NCBI GenBank assembly: GCA_017410195.1
Contig: JAFQRF010000070.1
Coordinates: 1-64,000 of the forward strand
Direction: 5' to 3'
Source: Clostridia bacterium
GTDB taxonomy: Bacteria > Bacillota > Clostridia > Oscillospirales > Acutalibacteraceae
Length of the DNA stretch: 64,000 bases
Within the stretch, counting starts at the first letter, position 1, and every line of letters begins with the position of its first letter. Made by a program: the position numbers and the translations under genes. This document shows positions 43,392-53,271 of the stretch, one piece after another. A model generated the notes under the pieces. That model saw only the letters and a list, made by a program, of their open reading frames with translations, had not been told where the DNA came from and made no database searches.

Positions 43392-44879
43392 ATGAGGATA
43401 CTTCTTATAAATCCCGCAACCGTCGGATACTCGAGGTCTGTCACGACGCCTCTCGGACTTTTGTCGATTGCAAGCAGTCTTCAGTCAAAAGGTCATAAAG
43501 TCAGGCTTTACGACAGAACGGTTGAAAAGGTGAAGGCGGAGAAAGTTTTTGACGAATTCAGACCGGAGCTTGTCGGCGTTTCTCTTGTTTCGTTCAAGTC
43601 GGTTTACGATGCGCTCGAGATGTCAGAATATGCAAAGAAGCTTTCGCTTCCTGTTGTCTGGGGAGGGCCGCTTGCATCCGAAATCCCTGAAACCGTTCTA
43701 AAAAAGGGTTGCATTGATCTTGTTTCAATCGGCGAAGGCGAAGCAACCTGGATTGAGCTTGCAGAGAAATTTTTAAACGGCGAGAGAAATTTTGAATCTG
43801 TTGCCGGCATTGCGTTCAGAAACGAAGAAGGAAAAACGGTTATAACCGAAGCTAGGAATTTTGTCGATTTGGGTGAGCTTCCGCCGATTGACTGGTCACT
43901 TGTTGACGTGCCGAAATATTTTCAGTCATCGTATGAATGCGAAAAGATGCTCTATCTCTACTGTGCAAAGGGATGTCCTCACAGCTGCACATTCTGCTAT
44001 AACAAGGATTTCCATCGCTGCACTTACCGTAAGCGTCCGCTTGAACATGTACTTGATGAAATCGGATATCTTGTTAAAAACCACGGTATGGACGGCGTTT
44101 ATTTTGCCGATGAGATGTGGGGCAGAAACCGCAGCGAAATGAGAATGATTTGTGACAGTCTGCGAAGTCTTGACCTTGAATTTGTCTGGGGCTGCCAGAC
44201 GAGAATCGGTGTTTTCACCGAAGAGGATTTTAAATATATGTATGATTCGGGTTGCCGCTGGGTATTCTTCGGGGTTGAAAGCGGCTCCGAAAATATGCTT
44301 CAAAAAATGAACAAGCGCATACCCTATGATAAAATTGAAGAAACTTTCAGCAATTGCCGTAAGGCAGGGATAATTGCAATCGGCTCATTCATAGTAGGAT
44401 TTCCCGGCGAAACGGTTGACGATGTTGCAAAGACAGTTAATCTGATTGAAAAAATTGAAACTCCGCTTGTTAATCTCAATTATTTTGCACTCGTTCCCGG
44501 CTCGGATATCTATTACAAGCTGATAGAAGAAGGAAGATACCATGAAATAACAGATTTGAGCGAGGTTGCTGATATCAGACCCATCGAAAGAAATGAATAT
44601 CGCTTTACCGATGTGCCGGAAATTGACCTCAAGGTCATACGCTCGTGGTATATGTGGCGAAGCTTTTCGGCAAAAAGCCTTTCTGAGGACACAAAAGATT
44701 TTTCATTTGCGAAAAAAGTTGCTACCGATGCGATAAAACAGTTAAAAAGGAGCAAGCTCAAGGATTTTATAATTTCAATGTTCCTTTCGGGTACGGAATT
44801 CCTTTCGATTGTTTATTATTCCCATTTCTATCCGTCCGTAAAGAAAAAATACGGAATAGGTAAAAAGTATGATAAATAA
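43392..44879 (+). CDS. B12-binding-domain radical SAM protein, family B member 1
   Basis: 495 residues. The N-terminal domain opens MRILLINPATVGYSRSVTTPLG and contains VVWGGPLASEIPE and SIGEGEATW. Cluster KGCPHSCTFCYN (C195, C199, C202). Next come YFADEMWG, FFGVESGSENMLQKMNKRI and FIVGFPGETVDD. This is the BchE/HpnJ-like architecture of B12-dependent methylases and cyclases. The C-terminal 90 residues (MWRSFSAKSLSEDTKDFSFAKK...) match the two family B genes at 61-64 kb. Last gene of the plus-strand operon. Confidence 0.92.
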   Translation: MRILLINPATVGYSRSVTTPLGLLSIASSLQSKGHKVRLYDRTVEKVKAEKVFDEFRPELVGVSLVSFKSVYDALEMSEYAKKLSLPVVWGGPLASEIPETVLKKGCIDLVSIGEGEATWIELAEKFLNGERNFESVAGIAFRNEEGKTVITEARNFVDLGELPPIDWSLVDVPKYFQSSYECEKMLYLYCAKGCPHSCTFCYNKDFHRCTYRKRPLEHVLDEIGYLVKNHGMDGVYFADEMWGRNRSEMRMICDSLRSLDLEFVWGCQTRIGVFTEEDFKYMYDSGCRWVFFGVESGSENMLQKMNKRIPYDKIEETFSNCRKAGIIAIGSFIVGFPGETVDDVAKTVNLIEKIETPLVNLNYFALVPGSDIYYKLIEEGRYHEITDLSEVADIRPIERNEYRFTDVPEIDLKVIRSWYMWRSFSAKSLSEDTKDFSFAKKVATDAIKQLKRSKLKDFIISMFLSGTEFLSIVYYSHFYPSVKKKYGIGKKYDK

Positions 44880-44885
44880 TAATAA

Positions 44886-44927
44886 CGGACAGTTTCAATC
44901 AATAAGATGAAACTGTCCGCTTACTTT
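44886..44927. terminator. Bidirectional terminator between the two converging radical SAM operons
   Basis: A 12-bp stem CGGACAGTTTCA/TGAAACTGTCCG with a 10-base loop, then CTTACTTTTT on the plus strand. Confidence 0.82.
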
Positions 44928-44965
44928 TTAGTTCTGCATTCTGCGTTCTGAACTCTGCGTTTACA

Positions 44966-46801
44966 TTATGTTCCGTTAAAATTATGTTTTTTATACTTCA
45001 ATTTATAATTGTATACCCATTCCGCACCGTATTTGGAAAGGTAAAGAAGAATGTGGTCGGTATCTGTGAAGCTGAGTGACCAAAGAGCATCGGCAGTCTG
45101 ACGGAGGAATTCTGCCTGGAAGGTCATTCTGTCTTTCTTTATATTTTTTGTCGGATTGCCGTTTATGACATAGTTGCAGGAAATGTGGAAATCGCCGTTG
45201 TCAACGATGTCCTTGATACCCGCATCATCCGTTTCCTTTATAAGAAGTGCATTCTTCTTTAATGCAAAATTTGATGGTGTGCAGCTGTTGACAAGGTCAC
45301 GGTTGCGAATGGTGTTTTTTGTCGCTTCCGCTTCTTCTGGGGTTTCGCTCGGATAGCCTAACATAAAGGTACACATATTCCACAGACCGACTGATTTCGC
45401 ATCCTCAAGCAGAGTTTTGCGATAGCTGCAGTCGATACCTTTGTTGATGAGCTTCATAATTCTTTCCGATTCAGCCTCATATCCCCACGCAAAGAAGCGT
45501 GCGCCTGCATTATAGAGATTTTGGAGAACTTCTTTAGTAAAGCCCTTTTCCATTCGGGCGAAGGAATAGAAGTTGATTTTAAGTCCTCTGCGAATAACTT
45601 CAAGAGCAAATTGATTGTAATATTTGGGAGGAACGGCTTCATCGGCGATGATGAAATGACGGAAACCGTATTTTTCAACGAGTGACTGGATTTCGTCAAC
45701 GGCGTGATTTACGCTCTTTATGTCAAAGCATTGCTGACCTGTGTAGAAATCGCAGAAGGTGCATTTTGCCCAGTAGCAGCTTTTTGAAAGCTGAACGGGT
45801 AAAACAATATCTGCCGAGAAATATTTGCCGAAATCGTAGCCGTCAAAGCAGGGCGGTGCGAGAGCATCCATATCAAGAAGCGGAGCGGTTTCGGTTTCTC
45901 TGATTTCGCCGTTTTTGTCTTTGTAGATAAGCGAATATACTTTATCGATGGGGATTTCTCCGTTGATTGCTTTTGCAAGGGTTACGGCTGCGATTTCGCC
46001 GTCACCGATCTGAACGGAGTCGCAGAATATTTCAAAGAATTCGGGAAATTTTTTGAGTGATTCACGGATTTTATAGATATAGTTACCGCCGAGGGTAATG
46101 TGGGCATTTGTTCTTTCTTTAAGGTATTTTGCAAGAGTAAGACCGGGTATTACCTGACTCAAATCAAAGATGCTGATACCGATGAGCGAATATTCCGCAA
46201 AATCCTCGGTTTTTATCTTTTCATTGAAATAATCAACAAACATGTTGAGGTTTGAATCGCTGCATTGAAGCTTTATGTCCTCGTAGTCGTAGCCGTAAAC
46301 GGGATTTGCAATGAAATTATCGAGCATTATCCTGCTCGGCATAAAGGGGAGAGAGATGATTCTGAGAGCATCCATGAGAGTGTCCTTTGCTTCGAAAAGC
46401 TGCTCGGGGTCATAGAAGCGCTCTTTATCCTTCATAACCGAAACCGCATCTTCTATTCTCTCGGCAATATCTTCCGCATTAATTTCATTTTGTGAAAAGA
46501 ATTCGGAGCATGCAATGAAACGAAGAAGCTTTGTCTGAAGCTCACGGGGATATTCATTGAATTTTTCCTCGCAATAGCCGTTTGCCTTCACTTCGGGCGC
46601 AAAGCTTTCGAAGAATTCTTTTGCTTCTTTTACAGCGGAGAGAACGTTCTTCTTTTTGAGAATATCGTTGAAAAATTCGATATTCAGATCCCTTGCGGCG
46701 GCATGCATGCCGTTCTTTTTGAATTGACCTATAAGCTGCGCCGCTGAAAGATAGGGGTTCATCGGGTACCATTGCGGCGGCAGAATAAAAAGTGTTTTCA
46801 T
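44966..46801 (-). CDS. B12-binding-domain radical SAM protein, family C member 1
   Basis: 611 residues. The N-terminus LFILPPQWYPMNPYLSAAQL starts a cobalamin-binding-like fold interrupted by about 150 helical residues (55-205), which resumes at LIGISIFDLSQVIPGLTLAK, ITLGGNYIYKI and VQIGDGEIAAV. The cluster is SKSCYWAKCTFCDFYTGQQC: Cys 342, 347 and 350 give CX4CX2C, not the usual CX3CX2C, with a further Cys nearby. Then IIADEAVPPKYY, FAWGYEAESERI and MLGYPSETPEE. Its start overlaps the end of the glycosyltransferase gene by 4 bases; it is the last gene of the minus-strand operon. Confidence 0.9.
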   Translation of the reverse strand: MKTLFILPPQWYPMNPYLSAAQLIGQFKKNGMHAAARDLNIEFFNDILKKKNVLSAVKEAKEFFESFAPEVKANGYCEEKFNEYPRELQTKLLRFIACSEFFSQNEINAEDIAERIEDAVSVMKDKERFYDPEQLFEAKDTLMDALRIISLPFMPSRIMLDNFIANPVYGYDYEDIKLQCSDSNLNMFVDYFNEKIKTEDFAEYSLIGISIFDLSQVIPGLTLAKYLKERTNAHITLGGNYIYKIRESLKKFPEFFEIFCDSVQIGDGEIAAVTLAKAINGEIPIDKVYSLIYKDKNGEIRETETAPLLDMDALAPPCFDGYDFGKYFSADIVLPVQLSKSCYWAKCTFCDFYTGQQCFDIKSVNHAVDEIQSLVEKYGFRHFIIADEAVPPKYYNQFALEVIRRGLKINFYSFARMEKGFTKEVLQNLYNAGARFFAWGYEAESERIMKLINKGIDCSYRKTLLEDAKSVGLWNMCTFMLGYPSETPEEAEATKNTIRNRDLVNSCTPSNFALKKNALLIKETDDAGIKDIVDNGDFHISCNYVINGNPTKNIKKDRMTFQAEFLRQTADALWSLSFTDTDHILLYLSKYGAEWVYNYKLKYKKHNFNGT

Positions 46802-47544
46802 TTATTTTCCTCCGGAAGGATAATGTCCTTTTTCGGCATGAATCTTATGTGAAGCGCCACGCCGAGGTAAGATGCGATTTGTTTTGCGGAGTTGCTGGAT
46901 TTGCCGTCCTTTCTCGGGTAACAGTTGGTCGGATATTCCTTGAACTTATAGCCGAGACGGATGGGTTTTAGGACCATTTCAAGCAGGAACGCAAAGTCCG
47001 TGCGCTCAAAACGGATTGATTTGTAAAGCGCTGAGGGGGCAATCTGAACGGGAATTGTGAAATCCGTGAGGTTGCGCATATAGAGAACAGCCAGAAATTT
47101 CTGCGCAAAAAAATTGATGAATTTCTTGAGCCTGCCGTAGTCGTAGAACTTGCAGCCCTTCATCCAACGGGAAGCAGAATGAATGATATCAGGCTCTTTT
47201 TTTGCATTTTCTATCATTTCGGGGATGATGCTCAGGTCGAGCGCCATATCCGATGCAATCAGCAGGCTGTGCGAACCACGTGCGGCATCAATCGTATCGT
47301 TAACGCTTGCCATTCCCGGCCGGGTTTGTTTCATAATGACAATCGGAACATCGGTTTCGATTTTGCGGATTTCGTCAAGCACCTTATAGCAGTCGGGCGT
47401 TGTTCTCTCCTCGGAATAGCAGAGAATAATTTCCGCTAAATCATCATGGTTGCAGATTTCGAGAAGGGTATCAACGGTCTGCCTGAGAGTGTAAGTTTCC
47501 GTGACGGCACCTGCCATTATTGAAACATTTCTGAATTCTGACAT
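46798..47544 (-). CDS. Family 2 glycosyltransferase
   Basis: 248 residues. The GT-A fold is shown by VSIMAGAVTETYTLRQTVDTLLEI, ILCYSEERTTPDCYKVLDEI, QTRPGMASVNDTIDAARG and the metal-site-like ASDMALD. There is no clear membrane helix, although the stretch FFAQKFLAVLYMRNLTDF may associate with the membrane, as in dolichyl-phosphate mannose synthase-like enzymes. It presumably transfers the sugar activated by the heptose module of this operon (inference). It abuts family A member 3 with no gap. Confidence 0.87.
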   Translation of the reverse strand: MSEFRNVSIMAGAVTETYTLRQTVDTLLEICNHDDLAEIILCYSEERTTPDCYKVLDEIRKIETDVPIVIMKQTRPGMASVNDTIDAARGSHSLLIASDMALDLSIIPEMIENAKKEPDIIHSASRWMKGCKFYDYGRLKKFINFFAQKFLAVLYMRNLTDFTIPVQIAPSALYKSIRFERTDFAFLLEMVLKPIRLGYKFKEYPTNCYPRKDGKSSNSAKQIASYLGVALHIRFMPKKDIILPEENK

Positions 47545-49470
47545 TTAAATATCCTCGCTTGATATTTCGGGATTGAAGGTGATTCCGTTCTGACCGAACC
47601 AGGTAGCTTCAAGTGCATAGTCCTTCCAGTTGGTCGGGGTTGAAGCGTTATTGACAGAAACACGGTTTTTCTTTTCCGTAAGCGAAATGTTTTCATCGGC
47701 AAGAACAGCAGTGAAATATTCGTGCCAGTTCTTGCTGAATTCAACGCTGAAATTGTTGCGGTTAGGCAGCTTTAATGCCGTTTTCTGATATTCGATGAGT
47801 TCGTCGGCATCGTTTTCGCTTACACCGTACGAAACAAGGAGAGGTCTTATTTCTTCATAATAAGCATCGAGTCTGTAGATTGTATCGAGGTGAGGAACCT
47901 TTTTCGGAACCCATGTGATGTTGCCGTAAATTTCGTTGGCGTAGAGCTTTATCGGCTTTGCGTCGGCAATTGCCTTAAAAAATGAATAAAGCTTTTCATA
48001 AACCGAGTAACCGATGGAGTCCTTGTTTGCTTTGGCGTGACTGATTATTGCATTATAAAAATCTTCATATGGAATGCCAAACTCATAGTAAAGATAAATT
48101 GCGATGAATTTGAGAATTCCGCAATGGTGGTAGGATTCTTCAAAGCATGTGAAGATGTTGCAGGCAATCCAGTCCTCGGTCGGCAGGGTGTTTGTGCCGA
48201 TTATATAATGAGTTTTTTCGCGGATTTCTTCATCGAATTCGCTGTGCGCCGTGAGAGCATCTATTTCAACGGTTTTGATACCGTGCTTCTTCATATATTC
48301 GGGTTCAGCCATGGGGGAGTTCGGGAGAATTTCGCAGTTATAGACGGTTATCAGCCTGTGCTGACCTGCGGCAAGAAGAGTTCCGATTCCTTTGCAGAAG
48401 CTTTCGTATGTTTCTCCGGGAAGACCCGCAAGAAGCTCGGAATAGGTGATGACTCCTTCTTTTTTATACATCGAGAGAAGCTGACTGAATTTTTCCATGC
48501 TGATGTTTTTCCTGCCGATGTTTTCAAGCACGGTCGGATCGAGGCTCTGGAATGAAATTGTTGCACCTTCTTTGCTCAGACCGTATTTGTCGAGCTTTCT
48601 GCTGATTTCAAAAACAACCTGCGGATTATGCTTTGCATAGTTGATGCGAAGCCTTTCGGGGCAGCCCGTTTTTTCTTTCACATTAATAAGATAATCGACT
48701 ATCTCAATATCCCTCTTGAACTGACCGAAGTTTGAATCCGCACCCCAGATGAATTTAACATTATGCGCTGCCAGCCAGTCAATTTCCGCATATACTCTTT
48801 CAATCGGAAAAAGCCTGATTTTTGAACCGTTGCAGCCCCAGTCGCAATAGGTGCAGGAATTCGGGCAGCCTCTCGATGTTTCGAGAATCGCATCAAGCTG
48901 CATATCAGGATTTTCTTCAAAAATGCTGTCGAAAAGTCCCGTGAGGTAGGGCGAAGGATAATCTGTTTTATCAAGAATTTCAACGGGTGTTTTAGTGAAA
49001 GTGCCGTCGTAATTTCTGAATGAAAGATTGTTGATTGAAGCAAAATCGGGGTTATCTTTGAGAAGCTCAAGAAGAAGCGAACGGAAGGCTTCTTCGCCCT
49101 CTGCGTGAATGAGAAAATCGATAAACGGATACTTTTCAAGAAATGAGTTATCGGGCGGTACGTTGTGACCGCCGAAAAGAATCACGCATTCGGGATGTTT
49201 TGCCTTGATTTTCTTTGCAAGTGCAAGGTTATACTGCGTATTCCAGATATAGTTTGAGAACCCCACGAATGCAGGGGTTTCCATGCTTTCAACGGCTTTT
49301 TCCGTGTTTTCACGGGTAAAGACAAAGCGTTTGAAATCGTAATTTTCTTTTATGGTTTCGTCAGTAAACGCATAGGCAACAAGAAGCCCGACCGCATACG
49401 GAAGATACGCAGCCTTGAAGGAGTTGCCTGAATACACGTTGGATGCCTGAACCATGTAGATGTTTTTCAT
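47545..49470 (-). CDS. B12-binding-domain radical SAM protein, family A member 3
   Basis: 641 residues. B12-like domain with AAYLPYAVGLLVAYAF, PAFVGFSNYIWNTQYNLALA, VILFGGHNVPPD and HAEGEEAF. Cluster RGCPNSCTYCDW (first Cys 202). ATISFQSLDPTVLENIGRKNIS and ELLAGLPGETYESF follow, then the C-terminal domain and the end segment WKDYALEATWFGQNG. It is most like member 2 in its ATISxQSL motif. Operon order: after family C member 2 (17 bases), before the glycosyltransferase. Confidence 0.92.
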   Translation of the reverse strand: MKNIYMVQASNVYSGNSFKAAYLPYAVGLLVAYAFTDETIKENYDFKRFVFTRENTEKAVESMETPAFVGFSNYIWNTQYNLALAKKIKAKHPECVILFGGHNVPPDNSFLEKYPFIDFLIHAEGEEAFRSLLLELLKDNPDFASINNLSFRNYDGTFTKTPVEILDKTDYPSPYLTGLFDSIFEENPDMQLDAILETSRGCPNSCTYCDWGCNGSKIRLFPIERVYAEIDWLAAHNVKFIWGADSNFGQFKRDIEIVDYLINVKEKTGCPERLRINYAKHNPQVVFEISRKLDKYGLSKEGATISFQSLDPTVLENIGRKNISMEKFSQLLSMYKKEGVITYSELLAGLPGETYESFCKGIGTLLAAGQHRLITVYNCEILPNSPMAEPEYMKKHGIKTVEIDALTAHSEFDEEIREKTHYIIGTNTLPTEDWIACNIFTCFEESYHHCGILKFIAIYLYYEFGIPYEDFYNAIISHAKANKDSIGYSVYEKLYSFFKAIADAKPIKLYANEIYGNITWVPKKVPHLDTIYRLDAYYEEIRPLLVSYGVSENDADELIEYQKTALKLPNRNNFSVEFSKNWHEYFTAVLADENISLTEKKNRVSVNNASTPTNWKDYALEATWFGQNGITFNPEISSEDI

Positions 49471-49487
49471 TTTATTTTCACCTTAAA

Positions 49488-51326
49488 TTATCTGAATTGC
49501 AGACAGATGTTGTTTTTTGAACGGTATCCCGTGACATAGTCGCAGGTATATTTTGAAAGGTAAAGCAGAAGGTGGTCAAAATCCGAATAGTTGACCGGCC
49601 AGAGGCAATGCTTGTAGGTTTCAATGTAGTTTGTGTGGAAATCGCGCCTTATAGTACGCCTTTCGGACTGCGGAACGCCATCGATTTTATCTTTAAGAAC
49701 AGTATAGAATTCGCCGGTGGTTTCAAAGCCTAAAAGACCGTTTTTGCCGATGAAGTTCATAAGAATAGCGTTCTTTTTGAGCGAGAAGTTTGATGGAGTG
49801 CAGCTGTTGACAATATCTCTGTGATCATACATAACAGCTATCGTTTCGTTGATTTCCTCACGGGTTTCGGTGGGATAGCCCATAATAAAAAGAATGTTGT
49901 TCCAGATTCCCGCTTCTCTTGCGTCGGTGAGAATTCTTATGCGTTCCGAAAGATCGATTCCTTTGTTCATCATTTTCATGACTCTTTCGGATTTCGCCTC
50001 ATACCCCCAAAGACCTGCCCTCATTCCGGCACGGTAAAGATTTCTGAAGATTTCTTTGGTGAAGCCTTTTTCAAGGCGTACGAATGAATAGAAATATATT
50101 TCAAGATTATTATCGATAATTGCATTTGCAAGCTCATTATAATATTTCGGCGGTATCGCTTCATCAATGAAAATGAAGTGGTTTACGCCGTATCTGTTTA
50201 TAAAATACTTTATTTCATCGATAACGTCGGGGATTTTCTTTGTATCGTAGCACTGTTGACCGTAATAATAGTCGCAGAAGGTGCATTTACCCCAGTAGCA
50301 GCCCTTTGAAAGCTGGATGGGAAGAACAGGTTCGGGTGAAAAGTAGCGTGAAAAATCATAGGAATCAAAGTCTGCATATGCAACTTCTCTGAAATCAAGC
50401 TCACGCGCAGGAGCGTTGCAGACTGCCTTGCCTTCGCTGAGATAAACAAGATTTGCAACGTCTGCCTTTTCTCTTTTGCTTTCGATGAATTCCGCAAGAT
50501 GAATGATTGAAAGCTCACCGTCGCCGACGGAAAGATAATCGCAGTATTCGCCGAAAATTTCGGGATGTTTCATAAAGTCCGCTTTGTTCTGCGTAATGTA
50601 GTTACCGCCGATTGAAACCGGAATATCCGTTGCTGATTTGAGAAGTCTTGAAAGCGTGAATGCAGGAATAAGCTGACTTAAATCCGGCACGGAAATGCAG
50701 ATGAGGTCATATTCATTTTGTTTTTCTTTGATTTCACTTGCCTTTTCTTCAAAAAATTCAATGAACATATTGAGAGACGGGTCCTTGCACTGAGAATCGA
50801 TATTGACCCAGTCATATTTCAAAAGAGGATTTCCGAAATAATTATCGGAGATCATTTCATTCGGTGCAAACGGCAGGGAAGCGATTTTCAGCGCTTCCTG
50901 AACAATCTTTTTTGCCTCAAAGAGGATTTCAGGATTATAGAAATCGTCCTTGCTTTTAAGAACACGAACGGCATCCTCGCATTTTCCAACTGTTTCTTCA
51001 GGAATATATTCTCCGCCGAGAATATCGGCGATGCGCTTGTATTTCATCAGCATTGTCTGCTCTTCGACCGTATACGAACCGAAATTTCTGACCGCATCGG
51101 GATAATCGCGCGCGACAACTTCACCCAGAGTCCGGAAAAGCTCTTTTGCTTCGCCGAGTCTGCGTGCAAGGTTTTCTTTGGTAAGAATACGATTGAAAAA
51201 TTCAATATTTAAATCCTTTATCTCGGTTTCATAGCCGTGTTTTTTCAGCTGAGCCGAAAGAAGCGGCAGAGCGAGATAGGGAGCGTTGGGTGTCCACTGA
51301 GGCGGAAAGAGTAACAATGCTTTCAT
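49488..51326 (-). CDS. B12-binding-domain radical SAM protein, family C member 2
   Basis: 612 residues, sister of family C member 1. Opening LLLFPPQWTPNAPYLALPLL, large helical insertion in the B12 domain, then LICISVPDLSQLIPAFTLSR, VSIGGNYIT and LSVGDGELSI. Cluster SKGCYWGKCTFCDYYYGQQC with Cys 343, 348, 351, again CX4CX2C. FIDEAIPPKYY, GLWGYEAKSERVMKMMNKGID and IMGYPTETREE follow. ATG at 51326 after AGGA; the earlier start at 51344 is less likely. Confidence 0.9.
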   Translation of the reverse strand: MKALLLFPPQWTPNAPYLALPLLSAQLKKHGYETEIKDLNIEFFNRILTKENLARRLGEAKELFRTLGEVVARDYPDAVRNFGSYTVEEQTMLMKYKRIADILGGEYIPEETVGKCEDAVRVLKSKDDFYNPEILFEAKKIVQEALKIASLPFAPNEMISDNYFGNPLLKYDWVNIDSQCKDPSLNMFIEFFEEKASEIKEKQNEYDLICISVPDLSQLIPAFTLSRLLKSATDIPVSIGGNYITQNKADFMKHPEIFGEYCDYLSVGDGELSIIHLAEFIESKREKADVANLVYLSEGKAVCNAPARELDFREVAYADFDSYDFSRYFSPEPVLPIQLSKGCYWGKCTFCDYYYGQQCYDTKKIPDVIDEIKYFINRYGVNHFIFIDEAIPPKYYNELANAIIDNNLEIYFYSFVRLEKGFTKEIFRNLYRAGMRAGLWGYEAKSERVMKMMNKGIDLSERIRILTDAREAGIWNNILFIMGYPTETREEINETIAVMYDHRDIVNSCTPSNFSLKKNAILMNFIGKNGLLGFETTGEFYTVLKDKIDGVPQSERRTIRRDFHTNYIETYKHCLWPVNYSDFDHLLLYLSKYTCDYVTGYRSKNNICLQFR

Positions 51327-51344
51327 TTTATCAGTCCTAAGCAA

Positions 51345-53270
51345 TTATAAATATTTGACTTCAACTTTTTCTCTTGAATTGGTGCAGAGGGTTGCGCTTC
51401 TGCGCTTGCCGAACCAGATTATTTCACGGGCATAGTCTGCCCATGTGTCGATTTTCTTTTCAAGAGTTATGTCAAGACGGGTCTTCTTCTTTTCGAGAGG
51501 GGCGTATCTGTCATCATAAATATTTTCAAAATACGAATAGAAATCGTAGTCTGACTCAACGGCGAGAGTTTCCGTGTTCGGCAGTCGGAGAATATTTTTC
51601 TGATAAGCAAGAAGCTCCTTGCAGATTCTTTCGTCAATGCCGAGCGAATTTATAAAACCGTCGATATCATTCCAGAGTGAATCACGGTTATAGATAAGGT
51701 CAAGGAAAATTCCTTCTTCAAAGTACCAGCCGACCTTGCTGAAGATATCCTTCTGATAGCACCAGTCGGAAACCTCGGTATGTTCGGTTTTCCAGCGGAT
51801 TTCCTCAAAAAGCTTATAGATGTATTTTGAGCTGTCGCTGAAAATATAATCGAGCAATCGGTTATAGAAATCGAAATAGCTCATGCCAAGCTCGTGCCTT
51901 GCATAGATTGCAAAACATCTGAGCAGACCGAGATGGTGGAAGCTCTGAAGGCAGACTGAGAACATATTTGCCTTGACCCACATATCCTTGCTCATTTCGT
52001 TGGTTTCAACAACAACGTTGTAGTATTCCTGAACGCCGTTGAAGTTTGCGGGATAGTGGATGCCGTGGAGTGGCTGACGCTCCCAGCGGATGCCGTATTT
52101 CTCTTTGAATTCCTTGCTTGCAATCGGTGCGTTGCAGTAGACCTGGCAGGTGTAAACCGTCATTGAGTTGTGCTGACCGTTTTCAAGCAGACGGCAAAGA
52201 CCTTCGCAGAAGGTTTCGTATGATTCACCCGGCAAGCCGAGAATGAGTTCGGTATAGGTCGGGATTTTTTCTTCGGCGTATTTTGCCGTAAGGTCGGAAT
52301 AATGCTCAAGAGTGAGATTCTTTCTGCCGATATTTTCGAGAGTTTGCGGGTCAAGCGACTGATAGGCGAGGGTTACGCCCTTGTCGATACCGCTGTGATT
52401 GAGAATTTTTCCGATTTCAAAAACGGTATCATCGCTGTTCTTTGCGTAGCAGGGCTTGAAAACCTGAGGATAGCCGTTTTTATTTTTTGCTTCGAGTACG
52501 TGATTTGCAATTTCAATATCACGCTCAACGATGCCGAAGTTCGCATCGGCACAGTAGCAGTAGGTGATTTTATGCTCCGACATCCAGTCGATATCGGCAA
52601 AAATTCTTTCCATTGGGAAAAGCCTGATTTTCTTTGTGAAGCACCAGTCACAGAATGCGCACGAATACGGGCATCCTCTGTTGGTTTCAAGGGTTGCGTG
52701 AAAATTGACCTTGGGGTATTCCTCAAGCATACGGTCAAAAAGACCTGCCGCATAGGGTGAGGGATAGTTGGTTATATCGTAAATTCTCTTTTTTTCAGTT
52801 GTGACAAAGCCGTCACCGTTTCTGTAAGATATATCGGGAATCTGTGAAAAATCATCACCGTTTCTGATTGCTTTGAGCATAAGAGCAAAAGGCTCTTCGC
52901 CTTCGGAATGCATGAGTACGTCAATGAACGGGTATTTTTCGAGAAGGCTTGTGTCGTCGGGTACATTGTGACCGCCGAAGACGATGAGGCATTCGGGATA
53001 TTTCTCTTTTATCATCTCTGCGAGCTTAAGATTATATTCCATGTTCCAGATATAACATGAGAAACCGACAACCGCAGGGTCTTTTATTTTCTCAAAAGAC
53101 TCCTCGAGTTTCAGTCGCATATAAAGAATATCCGCAAGCTCAAAATTCTCGCTGATTTCTTTGTCGCTCCAGGCATATGCGGCAAGGCAGCCCGCCGCAT
53201 ATGGCAGATATGCGATATAATCATTGTAGGTAACATTGACCTGAGCTAGGTAAACCTTCTTGGTGTTCAT
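51345..53270 (-). CDS. B12-binding-domain radical SAM protein, family A member 4
   Basis: 641 residues. IAYLPYAAGCLAAYAW, PAVVGFSCYIWNMEYNLKLA, LIVFGGHNVPDD and HSEGEEPF in the B12-like domain; cluster RGCPYSCAFCDW (first Cys 200); TLAYQSLDPQTLENIGRKNLT and ELILGLPGESYETF; C-terminal tail WADYAREIIWFGKRRSATL. It pairs most closely with member 6 (both have AYQ and a shared YYDFY... segment). Start at ATG 53270, one base after the stop of member 5, so translation is coupled. Confidence 0.92.
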   Translation of the reverse strand: MNTKKVYLAQVNVTYNDYIAYLPYAAGCLAAYAWSDKEISENFELADILYMRLKLEESFEKIKDPAVVGFSCYIWNMEYNLKLAEMIKEKYPECLIVFGGHNVPDDTSLLEKYPFIDVLMHSEGEEPFALMLKAIRNGDDFSQIPDISYRNGDGFVTTEKKRIYDITNYPSPYAAGLFDRMLEEYPKVNFHATLETNRGCPYSCAFCDWCFTKKIRLFPMERIFADIDWMSEHKITYCYCADANFGIVERDIEIANHVLEAKNKNGYPQVFKPCYAKNSDDTVFEIGKILNHSGIDKGVTLAYQSLDPQTLENIGRKNLTLEHYSDLTAKYAEEKIPTYTELILGLPGESYETFCEGLCRLLENGQHNSMTVYTCQVYCNAPIASKEFKEKYGIRWERQPLHGIHYPANFNGVQEYYNVVVETNEMSKDMWVKANMFSVCLQSFHHLGLLRCFAIYARHELGMSYFDFYNRLLDYIFSDSSKYIYKLFEEIRWKTEHTEVSDWCYQKDIFSKVGWYFEEGIFLDLIYNRDSLWNDIDGFINSLGIDERICKELLAYQKNILRLPNTETLAVESDYDFYSYFENIYDDRYAPLEKKKTRLDITLEKKIDTWADYAREIIWFGKRRSATLCTNSREKVEVKYL

Positions 53271-53271
53271 T

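Noticed and set aside
44928..44965. Degenerate repeat of TTCTGCATTCTGCG type after the terminator
   Set aside because: Only two or three imperfect units in about 35 bases; could be chance or a trace of an interspersed repeat.
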